Shown here: piece by piece, positions 61,236 to 64,000 of the stretch
Layout of the letters: every line of letters begins with the position of its first letter
Numbering within the stretch: position 1 is the stretch's first letter
From: Lichenihabitans sp033947565
GTDB taxonomy: Bacteria; Pseudomonadota; Alphaproteobacteria; Rhizobiales; Beijerinckiaceae
DNA length: 64,000 bases
Direction: 5' to 3'
Assembly (NCBI RefSeq): GCF_033947565.1
Contig: NZ_JARPVX010000008.1
Span: 43,351 to 107,350, forward strand
Notes under the pieces: model-generated
What the model was told of the DNA's origin: nothing
The model's database searches: none
Seen by the model: the letters and a program-made list of their open reading frames with translations, nothing else
Made by a program: the position numbers and the translations under genes

Positions 61236-62012
61236 TCAGGCGTCCTCCGACGGCCCGGCGCCGCCGCGATAGCGCCGCCGGTAGTCGGGGTCGTAAAGGG
61301 CGCTGTCGCGGAACGACGCCTCCGCCAGGGCGGGCCCCACCAGGATCATGGCGGTGCGTTCCATCGGGTCGGCGGCATGCCGCGCCACGATGGTGGTCAG
61401 GGTGCCGCGCAGCACGCGTTCGTCCGGCCAGGAGGCGCGGTAGACCAGCGCCACCGCACAATCGGCGCCGTAATGCGGCGCAAGCTCCGCCGCCACGCGC
61501 TCGAGGGCGTGGATCGACAGATGGATCGCCAGGGTGGCGCCCGTGGCTGCGAAGCCGGCCAAGGTTTCGCGCTCGGGCATCGGCGAAGCGCGGCCGCCGG
61601 TGCGGGTCAGCACCAAGGACTGGGCGACGCCCGGCAGGGTCAATTCGCGCCCGAGCGTCGCGGCCGCAGCCGCAAAGGCCGGTACGCCGGGCGTGATCGT
61701 GACCGGGATGCCGAGCGCCTCGAGGCGGCGCATTTGTTCCGCCATGGCGCTCCAGATCGACAGATCGCCTGAATGGAGCCGCGCCACATCCTGGCCGGCC
61801 GCATCGGCCTCGGCCATCAAGGCGAGGATCGCATCGAGCGACAGCGGCGCCGTGTCGACTCGCCTGGCGCCGGGCGGGCAATGATCGAGCAGCGCCGCCG
61901 GCACCAGCGAGCCGGCGTAAAGGCACACCGGACAGCGGGCCAGGAGGTCGCGGCCCCGCACCGTGATGAGGTCCGCCGCACCGGGGCCAGCCCCGATGAA
62001 ATGAATGGTCAT
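61236..62012 (-). CDS. cobM: precorrin-4 C11-methyltransferase
   Basis: This 258-residue methyltransferase of the same tetrapyrrole fold begins MTIHFIGAGPGAADLITVRG and has LYAGSLVP (about 36-43), the ARLHSGDLSIW motif and ITPGVPAFAAAAATLG, which distinguish CobM/CbiF. The ATG at 62012 overlaps the cobE stop by four bases. It acts in the aerobic corrin ring contraction series. The C-terminal RRYRGG tail is basic. Confidence 0.93.
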   Translation of the reverse strand: MTIHFIGAGPGAADLITVRGRDLLARCPVCLYAGSLVPAALLDHCPPGARRVDTAPLSLDAILALMAEADAAGQDVARLHSGDLSIWSAMAEQMRRLEALGIPVTITPGVPAFAAAAATLGRELTLPGVAQSLVLTRTGGRASPMPERETLAGFAATGATLAIHLSIHALERVAAELAPHYGADCAVALVYRASWPDERVLRGTLTTIVARHAADPMERTAMILVGPALAEASFRDSALYDPDYRRRYRGGAGPSEDA

Positions 62013-62425
62013 GCCCCCTCCCCGGGTCGGATCGCCACAGCGCAGGTGGCCGTCGCATGGGCCAAGCGCGGCACCAGCAATCGTCCGCCCGGCCCCGCCG
62101 CCGCAAGCGCCGCCGCCTCGGCGACGCTAGGCGTGCCGGTCGCGGCCAGGACCCGGGCGGAGCGATGGGTGGTGCGGCCGGCCATCGCGGCCAGGGTATC
62201 GGCCGGCAAAAAGCCGAGCGACAGCCCGAGCGTCCGGGCGGCCTCGTGCAAGCCGGCTTCCCGGTGCTTGCCTTCGACGGTGAAAAGACCGGCCGCGTCA
62301 GCAAGCTCGAGGTTCGCGCAGGCCGCGTTGATGACGGCTCGGATCGCCTCGGCGTCGCAATCGCGTCGACACCCCACGCCGATGAACAAGCGTGGGCCTG
62401 ACGGTTCTGCCTCGGCGCTCATCAT
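62009..62425 (-). CDS. cobE: CobE/CbiG C-terminal-like cobalamin protein
   Basis: This 138-residue protein matches CobE: GPRLFIGVGCRRDCDAEAI at the start (about 10-28), FTVEGKHREAGL (about 47-58) and the GRLLVPRLAHATATCAVA end. CobE is needed in the aerobic pathway of Pseudomonas and binds corrin intermediates, but its reaction is unclear. Starts at 62425 or 62422 (two ATG in a row). It is the first gene after the predicted riboswitch and is coupled to cobM. Confidence 0.85.
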   Translation of the reverse strand: MMSAEAEPSGPRLFIGVGCRRDCDAEAIRAVINAACANLELADAAGLFTVEGKHREAGLHEAARTLGLSLGFLPADTLAAMAGRTTHRSARVLAATGTPSVAEAAALAAAGPGGRLLVPRLAHATATCAVAIRPGEGA

Positions 62426-62582
62426 GGGCTTGCCTGTGACGAGGCGGGTATCCTCACTCCGGCCGCAGCGCAAGCGGAAAGCCGAAACCGGGGGGCCCCA
62501 TGCGAGGCCAGCCGAACCACACCGGTTCCGAGTTCGCCCGCGGCGCCCCGGAATGAGGGCTTCGGACCCGGAACACAGTGTC
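62426..62582 (-). promoter_or_regulatory. probable cobalamin riboswitch (divergent) before cobE
   Basis: The 157-base gap between cobL and cobE resembles a cobalamin riboswitch on the minus strand. Near the start codon (62443-62459) it reads GAGTGAGGATACCCGCC, close to the B12 box consensus rAGYCMGgAgaCCkGCc, ending 17 bases before the ATG. Further upstream (62512-62530) it reads CGGAACCGGTGTGGTTCGG, like the GGGAA-CCGGTG-TCCGG core, followed by GGCCTCGCA like the CCCCGCA segment. The GCCACTG element is not evident, so it may be a variant class, and I cannot fold it reliably. It would control cobE-cobM-cobA-cobB by masking the ribosome site. Confidence 0.55.
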
Positions 62583-63806
62583 TCACGGCTTCACCCAGCG
62601 CCATTGGACCACCGGCATGGCGGGGCGGAAGCCATGAAAGGCCCCCACCGGTTCGGCGCGCGCCACGCCCAGGCTGACGAGATCGCCGCCATGGTGGCCG
62701 AACAGCGCCATGAGCAGGGCCTGGCTTTCCAGCGTCACGGCATTGGCCACGAGGCGCCCGCCGGCCGGCAGCGCCATCTGCACGGCATCCATCAGGCCGG
62801 GTTCCGTGAGGCCACCGCCGATGAAGGCCGCATCCGGCGGCGGCAGCTCGGCCAGCGCCGTCGGTGCCGCGCCCCGCACCAGAGTGAGACGGTCGGCGAC
62901 GCCCCAATGGGCCGCATTGGCGGCCACGCGGTCGGCGCGACCGGCGTCGCGCTCGACCGCGACGGCCTGCGTCGCATCATCGGACAGCAGCCACTCGATG
63001 CCGACCGAGCCCGAACCGGCGCCGACGTCCCACAGTTGCTCGCCGGGGCGCGGCGCCAGGGCCGCAAGCGTCATGGCCCGGATCGGCGCCTTGGTGATCT
63101 GCCCGTCGTGGGCGAACCAATCGTCCGGCAGGCCAGGGGTCGCGGGCCTTTGCCGGGCGCCCGGCTCCGCCACAAGGGCGCAGGCCACGGTGTTGAGGGC
63201 CTGCACGCCATCGAGGTCGAAGCCGGCCGCCGTCGTGTGGCGCAGTCGCTCGGCCGGGCCACCGAGCGCCTCGCCGACGACGATCAGGGACGCCCCAAAG
63301 CCCCGCTCGACCAGCAGCGCCGCCAGCCTGGCGGGCGTGTCGCCGTCCCACGACAGGGCGATCAGCCGGCCGTCCTGTCGCAACGCCGGCACCACCCGGC
63401 CGAGCGCCCGCCCGTGCACCGACAGGCAGCGGCATGCCTCGAGGCTCCAGCCGAGCCGTGCCGCCATGAGACTGAAGGCGGAGGGCTGCGGCCAACACCG
63501 CATCTCGGCAACGGGGATGTGCCGCGCCAGCAACGCCCCGACGCCGTAGTGAAACGGGTCGCCGGTTGCCAGCACACAGATCGGCTGACCCTGGCGGGCC
63601 AGGATGTCGGGGAGCGTCGATTCGAGGGGCGAACGCCAGCACAGCGCCTCACCCCGGATCAGCGATCCGGCAAGGGCGAGGTGCCGGGCGCCGCCGACCA
63701 CCAGCGCGGCCGCCTCGATGGCGGTGCGTGCGGCGGGCGACAGGCCATCCGGCCCGTCCTCGCCGAGGCCGACGAGGCTCAGCCAAGGATGCACCCCGTC
63801 GCTCAT
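62583..63806 (-). CDS. cobL: precorrin-6Y C5,15-methyltransferase (decarboxylating)
   Basis: This 407-residue fusion joins a CbiE-like methyltransferase (1 to about 205; WLSLVGLGEDGPDGL and VLATGDPFHYGVG) with a CbiT-like one (about 210-407; LWDVGAGSGSVGIEWL and GAAPTALAELPPPDAAFIGGG). It methylates C5 and C15 and removes the acetate carboxyl at C12. The ATG at 63806 was preferred to the frame's first TTG at 63812. It is divergent from cobK with 62 bases between, and is separated from cobE by the putative riboswitch. Confidence 0.95.
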   Translation of the reverse strand: MSDGVHPWLSLVGLGEDGPDGLSPAARTAIEAAALVVGGARHLALAGSLIRGEALCWRSPLESTLPDILARQGQPICVLATGDPFHYGVGALLARHIPVAEMRCWPQPSAFSLMAARLGWSLEACRCLSVHGRALGRVVPALRQDGRLIALSWDGDTPARLAALLVERGFGASLIVVGEALGGPAERLRHTTAAGFDLDGVQALNTVACALVAEPGARQRPATPGLPDDWFAHDGQITKAPIRAMTLAALAPRPGEQLWDVGAGSGSVGIEWLLSDDATQAVAVERDAGRADRVAANAAHWGVADRLTLVRGAAPTALAELPPPDAAFIGGGLTEPGLMDAVQMALPAGGRLVANAVTLESQALLMALFGHHGGDLVSLGVARAEPVGAFHGFRPAMPVVQWRWVKP

Positions 63807-63868
63807 GCGCAAGCCCCCCCGTGGACCACCGGCTTCACAGCCGGCCCGCCGCTCGGATAGGATCGAGC

Positions 63869-64000
63869 ATGCGTCTTCTCATCCTCGGCGGCACCACCGA
63901 GGCGAGCCGGCTCGCGGCCGCGCTGGCCGATAGGACGGAGCTGCGCCCGACCCTGTCGCTCGCCGGCCGCACCGCCATCGAGGCGGCCGCGCTGGTGGTC
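63869..64000 (+). CDS. cobK: precorrin-6A reductase (partial)
   Basis: Only the first 44 residues lie in the window: MRLLILGGTTEASRLAAAL is the typical NADPH-binding start of CobK/CbiJ, which reduces precorrin-6A to 6B, the substrate of CobL. The gene runs off the right edge, divergent from cobL, so more cobalamin genes probably follow. Confidence 0.85.
   Translation, partial: MRLLILGGTTEASRLAAALADRTELRPTLSLAGRTAIEAAALVV

Noticed and set aside
1..64000. tRNA, rRNA, insertion sequences, phage or CRISPR arrays
   Set aside because: I looked through the gaps between genes and found no cloverleaf-like sequences, transposase genes, phage genes or spaced repeats.

Overview
The window is GC-rich, densely packed chromosomal DNA from an alphaproteobacterium, most likely a member of Hyphomicrobiales (a Methylobacterium/Beijerinckiaceae-like lineage is my best guess; nothing here fixes the genus). 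The main clues are ctrA and the phosphotransferase gene chpT, an EipA/DUF1134 envelope protein, a FliJ-like gene beside ctrA, dnaA, and the rpmH-rnpA-yidC-engB block. I see no insertion sequence, prophage, CRISPR array, tRNA or rRNA. Layout: 0-5.5 kb (minus) is a glycosyltransferase cassette ending in an ABC exporter with a degenerate nucleotide-binding site, cut by the left edge. 5.5-7 kb holds an aldo/keto reductase coupled to a TIGR04076-like protein. 7-11.2 kb (plus) is a four-gene branched-chain amino-acid type ABC transporter without a binding protein, coupled to an HNH-like protein. 11.2-15.1 kb holds chpT, cysQ, eipA and two envelope-type unknowns. 15.1-19.8 kb (minus) holds kdsD and kdsA (Kdo synthesis), an inactive-looking HtrA-like protein, a 3-methyladenine glycosylase and a PPK2 kinase. 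19.9-22.8 kb has a TetR regulator, a CheY-like regulator, ctrA and fliJ. 23-27.1 kb holds two exporters around a divergent thyX/folA pair. 27.2-33.7 kb holds a TPR lipoprotein, a DUF2076 protein, LysR/mmsA and a secreted unknown. 33.8-36.8 kb is a two-gene nitrate/taurine-type ABC transporter. 37.2-43.1 kb is an RND efflux pump followed by hldE (ADP-heptose). 43.2-49.1 kb has a glucan debranching-type glucosidase, a GT4 glycosyltransferase and otsB/otsA (trehalose). 49.1-56.5 kb is the replication-associated block: a GANTC-rich, partly AT-rich gap, rhodanese, dnaA, and the opposing rpmH-rnpA-yidC-engB-argB-HAD operon. 56.8-59 kb has a disulfide-reductase-like flavoprotein without its catalytic residues and a class II glutamine amidotransferase preceded by a CtrA-type motif. 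59-64 kb is a cobalamin cluster (cobB, cobA, cobM, cobE, cobL and the start of cobK) with a probable cobalamin riboswitch in front of cobE. Themes: the window joins cell-cycle control (ChpT, CtrA, DnaA, GANTC sites) with envelope building (Kdo, heptose, EipA, YidC, glycosyltransferases). Three otherwise intact-looking proteins have lost the catalytic residues of their families: the ABC ATPase domain, the HtrA-like protein and the flavoprotein.
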